A stretch of 64,000 nt of DNA from assembly GCA_026770025.1 (NCBI GenBank), contig JAMXDE010000014.1:992001-1056000 (forward strand), given 5' to 3'. Below, piece after piece: positions 1 through 12,478 of this stretch (its first letter is position 1; the number at the start of each line of letters is the position of its first letter). The DNA is from Craspedostauros australis (Eukaryota > Bacillariophyta > Bacillariophyceae > Mastogloiales > Achnanthaceae). The notes beneath the pieces are model-generated. The model worked only from the letters and a program-made list of their open reading frames with translations, made no database searches and was not told the origin of the DNA. Both the position numbers and the translations under genes were made by a program.

Positions 1-1302
1 TGGCTCGGGTTGGGTTGGATTCGGTAAGATGATCTTTGGTCATGCGCGCTGATGCTTTGGATTTGTGAGTGTTTGGTGTTCGTCGTCTGGTGCCTGCTGC
101 GTGCTACTTGTTCGTAGGAATTGTGGCAGCTGATGGCAGTGATGGTTTTGCTTCTGTGGATTTTCTGCTTTGTCTCTTCTCTCGCGCACTTACGCACCTT
201 GTTGTGTTCTTTCTCGTTTTCTTCTTCGCTTTTGCGCGGAGGGTGTCTGAGGGGGCTCCCTTGATGGATTGGGTCTGCGTACCCACTTTGTTCCTGTCTC
301 ACCTCCCACGGCGTGTTGATCGCTTCTGCGAGTACGAGCAACGATGGCACGCGAGCAGTCGTACGCGTACGAGTATGTGTGGCGCAGCGCACCAGCTTGC
401 CAGGTTACCTTCTGCTCTTGTTCCGCGAAAGACACCACACGCAGCTGCGCAGCCTCGGCTTTTATCACAACCTCTGTCTGCTGTTCAGTTGTCACTTCGC
501 TCTGCGTCGTTGACATTTGCTTTGTTTCTTTGGTTGGAACTGCAACATGGCCCGTACGAGCTACCCGTACGGATACCTCGTGCGAGAGTGCGGATCCGGC
601 ACTGAGGACAACGCGCGTTTGGGCGAGGAAGGTTCGGAGTGTGGGCCCGAGTGTGGCGCGGCCACGAATGGCCAGAGCAGAGGTTTCTTCCTCTCCCTGC
701 CTTCCTGTGTCTGTTGGAGTAGGCGCAGCAGGTTGATGGGTGCCACAGGACATCGAAAACGTTTCGATGTTCCTCATTTGGTGGCCTTGATGTCTCAGAC
801 ATCAAAACCCAACAACAGATGGCCAGCGCCTGATTGTCTTCCTTCACCTCCCAATCACTAACTGCCTTGCGTGTCATAATTGCCTCCAATCGCACCCATG
901 TCGGAAGAATTGATGGTTGATTGCAGTGCGACATTCATGTGACACGCCTCACCAATGTCAACCAGCTGGCGAACACAACCTTGTTTCGCTCATCCCCAAT
1001 CACAAAGAAGAATCCGGTACCCAGTTGATCCCTTCGACCATTGGAAACTATTGCAGTACTATGACGTCGCCGTATGCCGTAAGGCTATTATTTAAACCTA
1101 GATATTGTATTGCGACGACGATAGTAGTTGCAAGGTACTCTATCTCTACAGACTCTACTCACACTAAGCCACATGCACTTACATGGTATGGTATGGTACA
1201 TTTGACGCACGAGGCATATGCACAAGATTGGTTGGTGTTTGTCGGCTCTCTTTTTCTCCATCTCTGTCTCTGCCTCTGCGTCGCCTCTGCGCCCGTGTGA
1301 GC
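1..1302. other. Left-end stretch without a recognised gene
   Basis: I see no convincing coding region here. The longest ATG-initiated frame is 190-777 on the minus strand (195 codons), with no recognisable domain. The stretch has several GTACG-containing words (around 360-375 and 545-575). A pentamer run of TGGTA units lies at about 1184-1199, about 100 bases past the kinase stop codon. The right part is presumably the 3' untranslated and downstream region of that minus-strand kinase. Confidence 0.5.
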
Positions 1303-3093
1303 TCAGATGCTCGTTTTTCGAACCAAGACGCGTGTTGGGGCACCGGCTGCCGATGCGGTGCCGCGGGTCTGATACTGCGCGCGATGATGATTGTTGGTGA
1401 CTCTGCCACCCTGCGGGTTCCGCTTGCGAAGCACCGGACTCTTCTTGATGCGACCCGGCGATGCCAGCATGCTGACCTTTGACGCATTCTTGCCGGTCAC
1501 CCAGGGATGCGACAGCGCCTGCTCTGCCGTGTACCGCGTGGCAGGATTGATGTCCAGGAGATGGTGCAGCAAGTCCTTCGCGGATGGTGACAGATTCCTC
1601 GCCCATTGCGGAAACCTCAGGACGAACTTCGACCGCACCAGATCGTCGCTGGGCACCGTCTGCGAATCATCGTCGAATGGGAGGCAACCGCACAGCAACA
1701 CAAACACGATAACTCCAAGAGCCCACGTATCGACCGCCCTTGTGTATTCACGGCGCTGCAGCATCTCCGGCGCCAAGTATCCCCTCGTACCCAAGAAGCT
1801 CCCCGTGACAGGCTCATCCATGTTCTTGCTAAGGCCAAAATCGATAATCTTGACGTCGACCTCGTCGTTGCTCGTTCGCGGCACCTTCTTGAGAAGCAGG
1901 TTTTCTGGCTTGAGATCCCTGTGCACGATGTTTTTGGAGTGCATGTACACCAGCGCGCTCGTGACCTTCTTGACGATCCTCGATGCCTCTTCTTCCGTGA
2001 GCGTCCCTTTCTGCACCACGTAATCAAACAATTCCCCACCCTCCATGAGTTCCATGACGATGAATATCTTTTCGTCGCTGCTGTATACATCCATGAGGCG
2101 GATGATGTTGGGGTGGTGCAGAGACCGCAGTGCCTCGATCTCGGTGCGGAACTGGCCTATCATGCCCTTGAACCTATCCTCGATGAGCCGCTTGTCAATA
2201 ACCTTGCACGCGTGGGTGATGCCTGTCGCCTTTTCCACGCATCGATAGCATGTGGACGTTGAACCAACTCCCAGCACCTCCATCAGCTGGTATTTTTGCT
2301 GCAACGCGCTTTCCGCATTCTGTGCCACACGATGAGATCGGTTGGATTGCGGTGTCGTGTGGTATGATACGTGGGTATGGTACGTGGATATGGTATGAGG
2401 TGAAGCAGAATTTTGCCATGGAGCCATACATTGCATTGCATTCCATTATGTTGTAGTGTAGCGTTCGCCGCGTGCATGCATTTGTGAGTTTGCGTGTGGT
2501 GTGCGCGAGTGTGGGAGACGCATGCACAGAGATGTTCATTACGCCCATTGCATTGACAAGTGTCTCAATCCACCCTCTCTGCTAGCAGAGTTCCAAATAC
2601 TCTCCGAGTACTCTCCAAGCGTAGAGTGCAATTTCAAATAGAAACAAGATTGTGCTTTATCGCCCAAGCATGCGGAGTATCCTTGTTGGCCATCCAATGT
2701 AATGTAATGTAATACAATACAATACGAACCCACCTTGCCTTCATGCATGCCAGCAGTTGGAAACCGGATGCCGTTGGAATGAGACTGAGCATCTTCTCCC
2801 TCCAGACCAGCGTATCTCAAGGAGTGGTTGCTGCCATCGATGCCGCCATTAGGATACTTTCTCCTGTAGGCATTGCGCTGCCGTTCGTGCAACGGTGTTT
2901 CCGGAAAGGGCGATCCCATCGGATCATCGTACTGCCTGCGTCCCGAAAACCGTGCAGCCGACACATCGAAGAGAAAGCACGGTCGGCAGTCCTCGGGACG
3001 ATCGTCATCATCGTCATCCCCGTTGTCTGCATAGCCTTGGCCGATCATGAAGGTTCCGGGGCCACTCTGCCTTCGGCTCTGGCCAGCCCCCAT
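1303..3093 (-). CDS. CaMK-type serine/threonine protein kinase, probably N-myristoylated
   Basis: Two exons on the minus strand: 3093-2734 and 2319-1303, 458 residues. The donor AAG|GTGGGT and acceptor CACAG|AAT join in phase 0. The protein starts MGAGQS, a good N-myristoylation signal (Gly2, Ser6), so it probably associates with membranes. Residues 1-120 are polar with an acidic D-run. The kinase domain spans about 129-400. It has the glycine loop at 137-142 (GxGxxS, third glycine replaced by serine), Lys159 in ACKVID, HRDLKPEN at 253-260, DFG at 280-282 and the activation segment ending GTRGYLAPE. The YLAPE and LxHPW features and overall pattern fit the calcium/calmodulin-dependent (CaMK) group. 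The tail of about 50 residues is basic and could be regulatory; no EF hands are seen, so this is not a CDPK. Substrate unknown. The 414-nt intron contains TGGTA, GTAAT and ATACA pentamer repeats. Confidence 0.88.
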
Positions 3094-4456
3094 CGTTGAA
3101 CGATGATCTCCAGGCACCAGCTCCGCCTCTACCCTACTTCTCACAGCGAACCCTCCACTTCGTCTGAATCGGCGTCTGAATTCCGTCTGAGTCTCCCCTT
3201 TGTCGATGCTGTTGCAATTGGTTGAGCAGTCCGATCTTCGAATGGAGTGTATACTACGTATTGCCCGTAGTAAGTATTCTGTACGACTACTCTCTGCAGC
3301 GCTTGGACAGTATTCCGATGGATGTGCGTGTGCACGGATGGAGTGTGCACAGAAGGCGAGTCAGGCTGAGCAATGCTGCTGATCTTCGAAGCTTCTCCTC
3401 GTATTGCGATTGTATTTGTGCTCGTACGATCTGTCGTACTATTATGGTCCAAGTCCGTTTGTAGTTGTATGATGGGTGCCGAGAGATGCGTGGTGGATTC
3501 TGGATTCTGCATCCTCCTTCTGTTTCCTTGCAGTTCTGGTGACGTTGGGTTTGGGCAACCACAACCACCACCACAACCACAACCACAACGTCCCGACCTC
3601 CTCATCTGCCAAAGTTCTGAGATTGGGAGATGCAAATGCGACGATTGCGCCAATTTCACTTCAGATGAAGAGAACGCAAACAAGTTCTGATCCACGTTGG
3701 CTGTTACGAGGCGGTGACCAACCCACTCGTTTCCTCGTCTTTGGTTGGCTGGTTCCTCGTGGTCGTGGTTGCTGACTTCGACTCATACGACTGAACACAA
3801 TTGACTAGGACGAAACCCTGTCGCTTCCTTCTCGTTGACACACAAACATCAACACCAACATCCGTCCATCAATCAATCACTCCTCTGACAACGCGCAGAG
3901 AACGACGCCAGGAGAGCAGAGACAGTGGGAGGGAAGGCGTGGAGTGGATGGTTGTTTGTGGAATTGTTTGCACCCACGAGTAGCGTCTGGGTACGATCTA
4001 CGTGTCAGGGACCTTGAATCTGAATTGCGGACTGATGGATCAACGAAGAAACCAAAAGGCAGGTTTGAAGTGGAGCCAAACACCCAAAGAGAGGCAAGGA
4101 GAGATTGACATACTCGTACTCACAGAGCGGAGTGCAGTGCAGAGCACAGGAGAGTATAGCATTATAGAATAGTACAGAAAACCTTCACACACCATCGAAA
4201 GACTCTTGTGAAAGACAAGAGCACAAACAGAGCAAGGGATAACTCGTACAATAGAATACCTTCGAGGAGAGGAGACGTGTTTGGCGCGGAATAAACCAAA
4301 CGCATCCCACCGCTCTCCTGATCGACCATCGCAAGCACCACAATACGTGCCGTACCACACCGTGTGGACACCGTGTGGACACCATATTCCAAGCACACAC
4401 AAACAAGCGGAGCGAAAGTAGCAACGGAGAAGACGAACAGACAGACCAGACCAACA
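3094..4456. promoter_or_regulatory. Divergent intergenic region, kinase / bZIP-like gene
   Basis: This region lies between two divergent start codons and must hold both promoters and 5' UTRs. A CCACAA-type repeat is at about 3556-3590. A near-perfect tandem duplication of an 11-12 base word (GTGTGGACACC) is at about 4361-4383, in the bZIP-like 5' leader. A TACTCGTACT motif is at 4111-4120. No core promoter element could be assigned. A 184-codon minus-strand frame (3141-3695) looks spurious. Confidence 0.4.
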
Positions 4457-7347
4457 ATGGCGAGCAACAACGGCCCGATTGATGGCATGTCTGCGGGAGG
4501 CGTTGCGACAGACATGAACGGCACTGCCGCTGCCGCTCCTGCAAACAATGTGGATGGTGGGGCGCTGGCGGTGGAGCCATCGTCGCTGGACCATGCTCTT
4601 CTGGAGAGCCTCTTCATGGATGAGATGGTCATGATGGATTCTTCGCACCACGGCTACACCAACTTCCTGGAAGCAGTCCCTGTGCCTGTTCCTGCACCGC
4701 AGTCTGGTCCAATGGAGATCACGCCTACGCGTCTCGAGGACTCAAAGGACGTCGCGGAGAAAGCGCTCTTGCGTGACTTTGGCGTGTCAGAGTCACCCAT
4801 GGCACCATCCAAGGTCTACCGACCAGGCGTGGCGGCTGTGGCTGCTGTGCCCGCTCCAGTCGTCACAGTTGCTTCTGCCACTCCAGTATGCCCACCGCCC
4901 GCGCCATCTTCATCTTCATCTCAGCAACCCTTGCCACAAGTCCAAGCATATGCTCCATCGCAACCGCATCCACACTTGCAGCAACAGATGCAACCAACAC
5001 CACACGGCGTGCAGAACACCAGTACTCACGTCAACACGCAATGGACACCCGCGCAGCAGTACGTTCCACCTCAGCAACAGCATCTGCCACAGCATCTGCC
5101 ACAGCAAGTGCCACAGCAGGTGCAAGTCCTCCCAACTTCTGCACAGCAAACAGCGCCGGGAACAGCTGTGCCAACGATCGCGACTGCGACTACCACTGCT
5201 GCAGCACCTGTTGCGGTTGCCAACCATCCACCAACCGCACCTCTTGGTCATGCATCGATCATGCCCCGATCAGCGCATCATATCCCAATCCAGCCCCGTC
5301 CACCGTTGGCCCATATTGCTCCAGCACCTTCGATGCATGCTACTGCTCCACCATTGGACCAGCCGCACCAGCCGCACTTGTCTCCATCCGCAACAGCTGC
5401 AGCTGCACCGACTATGGTGTCGCTCGCATCGTCGATTCCGCCTTCTGCACCGCAACTTATGACAACGACGTCCCACGCACAGGCGCCAGCACCAGCGCAG
5501 ACACTGCAACCACAAGTTCCTGGCATGCAGCAGCCCCATTACACTCAGCACCCGCAGCACTCACATTCGAGCATCCCAATCCAGCAGCATCAAGCGCAGC
5601 TACAGTCGCAGAGCCATATCCATCATCCACAGCAGCAGCATTTCCATCCCTTGCACCAGGCTGTCGGCATAAACCAAGCCCCCATCGCACAACAACCTCA
5701 GACCGCACCTGTGCCTGCACCTGCACCAGCCCCTTCGAACGGAAAGGCGGAACAGCTCGTGCAACAGTTTGCGACGCTAGCTTCCAGACTGGGAATTGAA
5801 CTTACAAAGGACACACTCCGGAATCTCACTGCCACTGCAAACCTCGATGGGGATGTACCTGTTACCACCACCAGCAGTAGCAGCAGCACGCAAAGTCCTG
5901 TTCCACAGGCAACCGCAAATCAAGCGCCCAATGCAAGCACCAATGCAAGCGTGGTGCCATTGTCCGCATTTCATACCGTCAATGCTGCAGGGTCAACGAC
6001 AACGACAAGCTCACCACCAACGCAAACGCAAACGAACCCACCCCAAACACAATTGCAACCAACTTTCGCTGCAACCGCAATGCCAACATCGGCAACGGCA
6101 GCAGTAACATCTGCGTTGATTTCGCCACAGATATCCTCGGCTCCATCGATCCAAACATTACCGCAAATTCGCATGCAGTCCAGCAACATCGCAAGTCAAC
6201 AAATGGACATGGACATCGACACGAGTGCATCTGGGTCCGCCCCAGCTGATGTCAGTGCTGCCCACAACACAATGCCACCAACTCCCAAACTCATTCCGGT
6301 TGTGGAAGAAGTGCGAAAGACTGCCGAGGCAGCCATCGAGGCAGTGTCATCACGCAAGCGTGATCTGCCACCAAGTTTCGACAATGATGCAAAAGTGCAC
6401 AGCGGAGCAGCCGGTTCGTCCAAGATGGTGTATAGCAAACGTAGGAAGAAACCAACTTTGTCGGACTGCGAATCGAAGTTGGCAGAGTTGCAGGCCGAGA
6501 ATGAGCTCTTGAAACGTCACTTGGATCACATCTCCAACAAGGTGGTCAAGTTTGACAAGGAGAAAAGTGCCGCCAGTCAACGCATCAAGGCGTACCTGGA
6601 GAATGGCGCAACGATATCTGAGATGCAAAGAGGAGTGCAAGATTTCTCGGAGATGTACTCGGATTACGGCCGTCGGAGACAACGAGAACTCAATTTCCAT
6701 CTCGAGCAGCTACAACGGTGAGTACAAGAGCATGGACATGAGCAAGAGTATGAGGAACGCACAGAAACATCATGCAGATTGCGTGTTCGGCAGATCAAGA
6801 ATTGTGGATTCCACTCTCTGCATGGAACCTCGTGCTGTACTCCAGCCATTCTACGGGTGCTCTGCATATTTCTCATGGCCGTTTTTGTTGTTGCCGTTGC
6901 CGCAATTCTTCGCTTTCCACCGTCTCGGATCGATCACAAACATATAATCCGCACCCCACCAGACTTGTCAACCCCACAAACTTCACCAAGATGGGTCTTT
7001 GGACGTTAGCGCAAGGTAACCCGAATCCCAAGCACAATCCAATCGCAGGCATTTTGCAGCAGGAACTCGAAATCACCCCGCAGCAAGGGAAGAAGATCCT
7101 GTTTCAAAGAGAAAAGATTCGAAGCGTTTGCGAGAACCTGAAAGAGTGCTTGCAGCTACTGGCGAATCTCCGTGGTCTATGTGCACAAAAGACGAGATTG
7201 TTCCATGATCGCATGAAGAAGTGCCAAGAGATTCTGACACCAGAGCAAGTGGTCAAGCTCATCCGATGGGTGGATGAGAATTCTCAGGTTCTGTCCTCTG
7301 TGTGCCCCGGATGGGGAGCTGAGCAGTTTCCGCTGCCAACAAAGTAG
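4457..7347 (+). CDS. bZIP-like transcription regulator with long Gln/Pro-rich region
   Basis: Two exons, 4457-6717 and 6963-7347, 881 residues. Donor ACG|GTGAGT and acceptor CCAG|A join in phase 2, restoring an Arg codon. The chosen ATG at 4457 has context CCAACAATGG; an in-frame ATG at 4364 is also possible. Residues 1 to about 640 are low-complexity (Q, P, A, T, H) and probably disordered, like an activation domain. At about 658-700 a basic stretch (YSKRRKK) is followed by leucine/charged heptads (LAELQAENELLKRHL), which looks like a bZIP leucine zipper. The basic region lacks the classical N-x7-R. The second exon encodes a helical domain of about 125 residues with ILTPEQVVKLIRWVDEN. I recall a similar C-terminal block in other stramenopile bZIP-like proteins. 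Nuclear location and DNA binding are inferred; target genes are unknown. Confidence 0.7.
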
Positions 7348-7756
7348 AATAGGGGTATTGTTATTCTCTCTCTCTCCAGAGACCTACGTACGTACTCGTA
7401 CCAATACTCGCGAGTGTGCTTCAACGCTGTTGTGTGGATACCAACTCTCCTTTGGTATCGCACTCTGATTAATGCCGTGACTGAAACAGAGCAAAAGACG
7501 TGAAGATAGAGTATTGTCTAGAGAGCAAATCGATGCATTGACAGTATTGCGTGCGTCCTTGTCGACGTGTATTCTGCCGCCAGAAGATGCGGCTTCCCTT
7601 GTCTCGGATTTGCTTCAAAGCAGTAACTTGGAATGTCCATAGCGGACAAGTCGTTGTCAGGTTAGCAAGATCTGCTTGGCCTTTCATTCACACGGAGATG
7701 GAGATAGAGCAGTGATATCTGGCGCCGCCACGGCCATTCTACCACACCAGAGCTGT
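7348..7756. other. Convergent intergenic region
   Basis: This is the space between the stop codons of the bZIP-like gene (+) and the flavoprotein (-). It holds a short CT microsatellite at about 7362-7376 and a CGTACTCGTA motif at 7391-7400, 44 bases past the bZIP-like stop. No gene is seen. Confidence 0.5.
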
Positions 7757-10700
7757 CTATTCTTCCTTCTCGTAGATCTTGTTGTTGCTCTTGGGGAGCT
7801 CGTAATCCATTCCCGAGCCGAACTTCCATGCATCCATGCGTCTGCGCCAGGTGAACTTCTGTCGAGGGTCCGTCATGACCTTGTTTACGTATGGTGTGAG
7901 GAGTGGTGGAACTGTGCTGTCCAGCACTGTGTATGCCCCCATCTGTTGTCATCGTCGTCGTCATCATTATTTCACGAGTGAGCATCAGCGACAAAGAGCG
8001 CGCGAAAGAGTCCAGCAGGGTCGGAATCAAAGAGATGAGACGCATGTGGACCAACGAGTGAACGTGCGTAAACATGAGTGAATGAGCGGACACTCTCAAC
8101 AAGACACGGCACATCTGGTTGAGCATCACATCAGCAAGCTCGTGCGCACATTCGAAACTTCACACAGCAAAGCAACGCAACGCAGAGCGAATGGAAAATC
8201 GAGAATCGCAGATTGCAAACGTACCATCGATAAGTGACCAAGCCAATCGGCCAAAGTCGGCAATCCAACAGTCGCGACGATCTCTGGCATGAATGTGGGA
8301 TCTGCAACGAAGCTCTTGGCGAGGCTCCCAACCAGACCATCGAAACGAACGACATCCTGCAGGAACGGTTTGATTGTGCGCTGGCCCATCTCATCCATCT
8401 CCTTGAAGTTGGTAGCAAGGAGGCGGTTGATGAATTCGGGACGCACGTTGGTCTGTCCGGCCCTGACGGACATGGCCTTTTGGAACATCCACGTGACGCT
8501 CAGATTTGGCATGTAGGCGTTGATTTGGCCGAGTTCATCCTTGTGGAGGCAGTCATTGGTGAGCGCTTCGTCCAGCGCGGCCCCCACACGGTCGAGATGC
8601 CTGGTGAGCGCACCGAATCCGCCGAAGCTCAGAGGGCTTTGGATGCCCGATGAATCACCCACGGCCAACACGCGGCTCCACTCAGGTTGCAACGGGGAGT
8701 CCCGGTAGGTCGGGAAGAAGGCGAAGAGTATTCTCTTGATGTCGAGGTCGGTCTCCGGATCGTTGATGGAGGGCTGGTAGGTTGGCAGAAGTCTCCAGTA
8801 GTCCTCCATCAAGGTCTCCAACGACGGACGGCTCTCGTCGGCATCCATGTACGTGAACATGTACGTCGTCTTCACATCGCTCTTCGTCTTTCCGTTACGG
8901 CCGATACCGACGGGGAACGCCTCCCAGAAGTACTGATTGCAGGAATCATCCGTGGTGCGAACGATGTTCTGGTTGGTGTAGATGATGTCCCCGATCTTGT
9001 TGGTCTCTGGATCGTATCCGCCAGCGCATGACCCGACGACTGCACAAATGCCGTCAGGTTTCATCCCGTAGCGTTGTTGGGCAGAGATTGGCGAGGCGTT
9101 GCCCATGGCGTCCAGGACCAAACGGCTTGTGATTGGCTCCTTCTCCTCGCCCAGATCCAGAGCAGTGCCTGCCAAAGGAGACACGCACACGCCCTTCAAA
9201 CGAGATTGCTCTCGGATGACGCCACCGCCGGCCTTGAAACGCTCCGAGACGATGTTCAGCAAGGTGGATGGAGAGATGCCCAGGTTCAGCACACCGGGTG
9301 TCTCGCATTCGTATCCGACCCCGTTGTCGAAGTACCCGCCTGCAAGCGGCGTAACCTCCTCTGTTTTGAAGCCGGATCGGCATGCCGGAAACTCAGTCGT
9401 GATCACCGCGTCGATATCCTCCTGAGTGAGGATGCCCAACTGTTTGAGCTCCTCCAACTCATCCATGCTGATGTTCCACTCCTGCTCACGTCCGCGGAGC
9501 TTGCCGGCCTCCAGCACACAGACCCTGTGCCCTTGCTGCAGCAGCATCATGGCGAAGAAGATGCCCAATGTGCCACCGCACACGACGACGTCAAAATCCA
9601 ACTCCTTGCCCTTTTGCTCGCTCAGCTTCTTCCAGCACATGGGATTGCCGAATGCACCATCGGACGAAACGAATTGCGTGGCCGGTGGCTTACCATTCTG
9701 CTCCCAGCGAAGCAACTTGGAATCATACGTGAATGGTTTCGATGCCTTGAGCTTGGCCCAATTGGCTTCGGCTCGGCGGAAAGCATCGAGCGTGGACACG
9801 CCTCCTGCACCGCCTACCTGATTCTGGGTTGGTACCTTGAGGAGCATGCGTTCCGTCAATGTTGGTCCCTCGTTTTGCACGGAGGACGCATCGCCATTGG
9901 TGCCGCTGCTCTTGCTGCTGCTGCCGTCATCTTCATCCTCATCGGGGCTCTTGTTGTCGTTCGGAGGAGTTCCGTTGACGACAATTGTGTCGGTGGCGCT
10001 TTCTTCACTGGTGGGGCCTCCGTCCGTAGTGACACTGTTGGCATTCTCCTTGGACATCCTGTATGCGATGGAATCCTCGACTTGGTTCTTCGTCTGGGCT
10101 CGCTTGGCGGCTTCCTTCTGGAACTTGGCCTTCCAGTTGCCCAGGTAACCCGCCATCTGGTTCACGCCGGGGTGCTCGGAGGTCTTGGTGGACGAACGCA
10201 ATTCGGGTTCATTGCCTTGCATCGCTGAATTCCCAGCTGCGGCTGCTGCAGCAGCAGCTTCCTTCATCTTGGATCTCACCGATCCCGGATTCCACTTGGT
10301 GGTCGTGTACGTCTTTCTGAATTGCGTGTTGCTCGAACTCCCACCTCGACTATCTTCCGTGACCGATCGTGTCGCGCTCGTGGAGGCTGCCGTGTCGATG
10401 GTGTTCGGGATGTTCTGGACCGGGTACTGTGGCCTGTTCTCAACGGTCTGAGCCCAGCCGTAGGGTGCTCTGTATGACCTCGGAGAGCTCTCCACCTCCT
10501 CTGTTGTCATTTCTGTTGCCGTCTCTGTTGCGACTGTTGGCGCTGGTGTTGCAGTCCATGAAGAAGGAGCTTCAACAGCAGCGGAAGCAGCCACGCCTGA
10601 CGTCAACTCCGCCGCCGGTGTCAATTCGGCATCGGAAAATCCATTCACTGGTGCAACGGCATCGCCGTTGACTGGAGGAAATGGCTGCACGTGGGTGAAA

Positions 10701-11368
10701 GACGCATCGGTAGCCACCGCCGCTGCAGCAGCAGCCGCCCTCGCGGCTTGTTGCATGGTCTCGATCCGCTCCTGGTTGGACATATGGGAGAGGTCCTGCG
10801 CAGTTGCCACCTCTGGTGTGACTTCGCCACTCACACCGTCCATGTTGATGATGCCGTTCATTTCATTGAAACCAGGTGCTTGTCCATCCGTAGATGCTTG
10901 CGCGAAGAATTGGTCATCGATGGTCGAATCGGTGGAGTCTGTGGCGCTGTACTCGTAGGTTGTCGCTGTTGCTATTGGCACAGGTGAAGCCGGTTCTGCT
11001 GCAACAGATGTCATGCTCTCCGCGAATCCGCTACCACCATCGGCTGCGTTGACATGATGGGCGGTCTCGGCCCCGTTGGCAGATCCGTTGGAGCCGAAGT
11101 TGGCAAAGAATGCGTCAAAGCCGTTGCTGTCGCCACCGTCATCTCCATTTGCCTTTGCATCTGGTGTTGATTCCCAGTTGCCGCCGAAGATATCTGCGTT
11201 CGAATTGGCCACATCTGCCTGCTGTGGCTCGGGGGACGGGTTCTGACGAGCGAAGAATGGTTGCTGGAACGATGACAAGTTGTCAAGGTAGGAGCTGCTG
11301 CTAAGCGCCTCGGAGGATCGGGGCACGGCAGAGATACTCAGCAGGAATGCTGCGAATGAGAGTTTCAT
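7757..11368 (-). CDS. Plastid lycopene-cyclase-like FAD oxidoreductase with long N-terminal extension
   Basis: Two exons on the minus strand, 11368-8225 and 7942-7757, 1109 residues; donor ATG|GTACGT and acceptor ACAG|ATG join in phase 0. The start at 11368 opens a signal peptide (MKLSFAAFLLSISAVPRSSEA). Directly after it come SYLDNL (residues 26-31) and PFF (37-39), also found in the repeat protein at 39090-39950. Residues about 40-590 are low-complexity, with a KWNPGSVRSKMKEA block near 357 and YLGNW near 400. From about 590 a Rossmann-type dinucleotide fold begins (VVVCGGTLGIFFAMMLLQQG, ending VCVLEAG). Later come GDSSGIQSPLSFGGFG and a helical tail. This matches the plant chloroplast family annotated lycopene beta/epsilon cyclase-like (Arabidopsis At2g32640 type), not a proven carotenoid cyclase. 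The substrate is unknown. Plastid location is inferred. Confidence 0.8.
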
Positions 11369-12478
11369 TGTCGTCTGCTTCTTTGTTTGCTGTTGTTTTG
11401 TGGAAAGTTGTGTCGGGGTGTCAACTTTTGCGATTGAATACGGGTATTCGACTCTGCTCGACTCCACTCTGCTCGTCCGACCGCTCGATAACTCGATGAA
11501 AGTGGCTGGTGTGCGTGTGGTGTTGGTGATGACGACGATGATGGTGGATGCCGATGGGAAGCGCGCGTTGTGGCAAACCAACCAAAGCCAAAGAGAGTGG
11601 GGCAGAAGGTGATGTCTTTCTCCAAGAGAGACACGTTTTCCGAGATCAACAGCAGTTTCGATTGGAACACCACACAGCCTTTTGCGTATGATACTGATTG
11701 GTGTTAGGGTGCCTGTACTGCTTGGTGCAGATGCATGTCTCTGCCGATTGTGTTCTACTTTTGCACACAGCAGCTGCTCCGCACACGAGCAGGATGGTGC
11801 AACCTTTCACAATCAAAGGCTTTACATTGTTATGAAGCGGTGATCCCGATCTTCAACTCTTGCATCAGTCCGGCTTCTTCGATGATGTGTTTTGACGTCG
11901 CCCGTCGTCATCGCATCCAAATCTCATTCCGTCCTGTCACTTGGGGTACGTCTCCAAACGTATGTCCTGAAGCGTTTTTGGAAATCCAATCCTTTTTATC
12001 AGCGAATTCTCATTGTTCGCCCAATACAGCGTCATCATCATCAGATCGAACGAGTCGCTGGTTTCTTCGTGTCATTTCGAGATGACCGTATAATAAGCGG
12101 TCAATACTCTTTTCCGTTGATGTCGACCGTACATGTGTCGCGACCGTGTCCTCCTACAGTCTGCCCTTCAGGCAGAAACACATTCGTGACTCGGAAGACG
12201 CCACGACTTGTGCGACTGTGATGGACTCCACAGTGACGTCAAAGGCGCATCTTGTCACCAACTCGAAACACAGGCACAACCACGCAAACAGAAGGAAAAA
12301 ACAACAACGCTCCTCGCAACATGCAACACGCATCAACATGACAAACATCAACAACGATCCCAAAGTTGGATCCCGAGAAACCACACAACAGCGACAACAG
12401 CAACAATTGCAGGTCACATCACAAGACGACTGATCCTATTGCATCGCATCGCATCGAGTCCCTTTGAATTCATTCACC
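11369..12478. promoter_or_regulatory. Divergent intergenic region, flavoprotein / quinone reductase
   Basis: This stretch holds the promoters of the two flanking divergent genes. A diverged CTCGACTCTG repeat lies at about 11448-11482 and a short GCATC pentamer run at about 12441-12458, the latter in the leader of the plus-strand gene. No gene is recognised. Confidence 0.4.

Noticed and set aside
190-777. 195-codon ATG frame on the minus strand near the left end
   Set aside because: No domain and no plausible neighbours; the frame overlaps several equally long frames on the other strand.
3141-3695. 184-codon minus-strand frame upstream of the kinase
   Set aside because: Its apparent Gly/Cys repeats are just the CCACAA repeat read in another frame; no sensible splice joins it to the kinase.
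9074-10228. 384-codon plus-strand frame
   Set aside because: Antisense to the conserved flavoprotein; its composition reflects the codon pattern of the real gene.
7757-11368. Calling the flavoprotein a true lycopene cyclase
   Set aside because: The match is to the plant cyclase-like family of unknown activity; the first glycine motif is GGTLG rather than the usual GxGxxG and the extension is unlike known cyclases.
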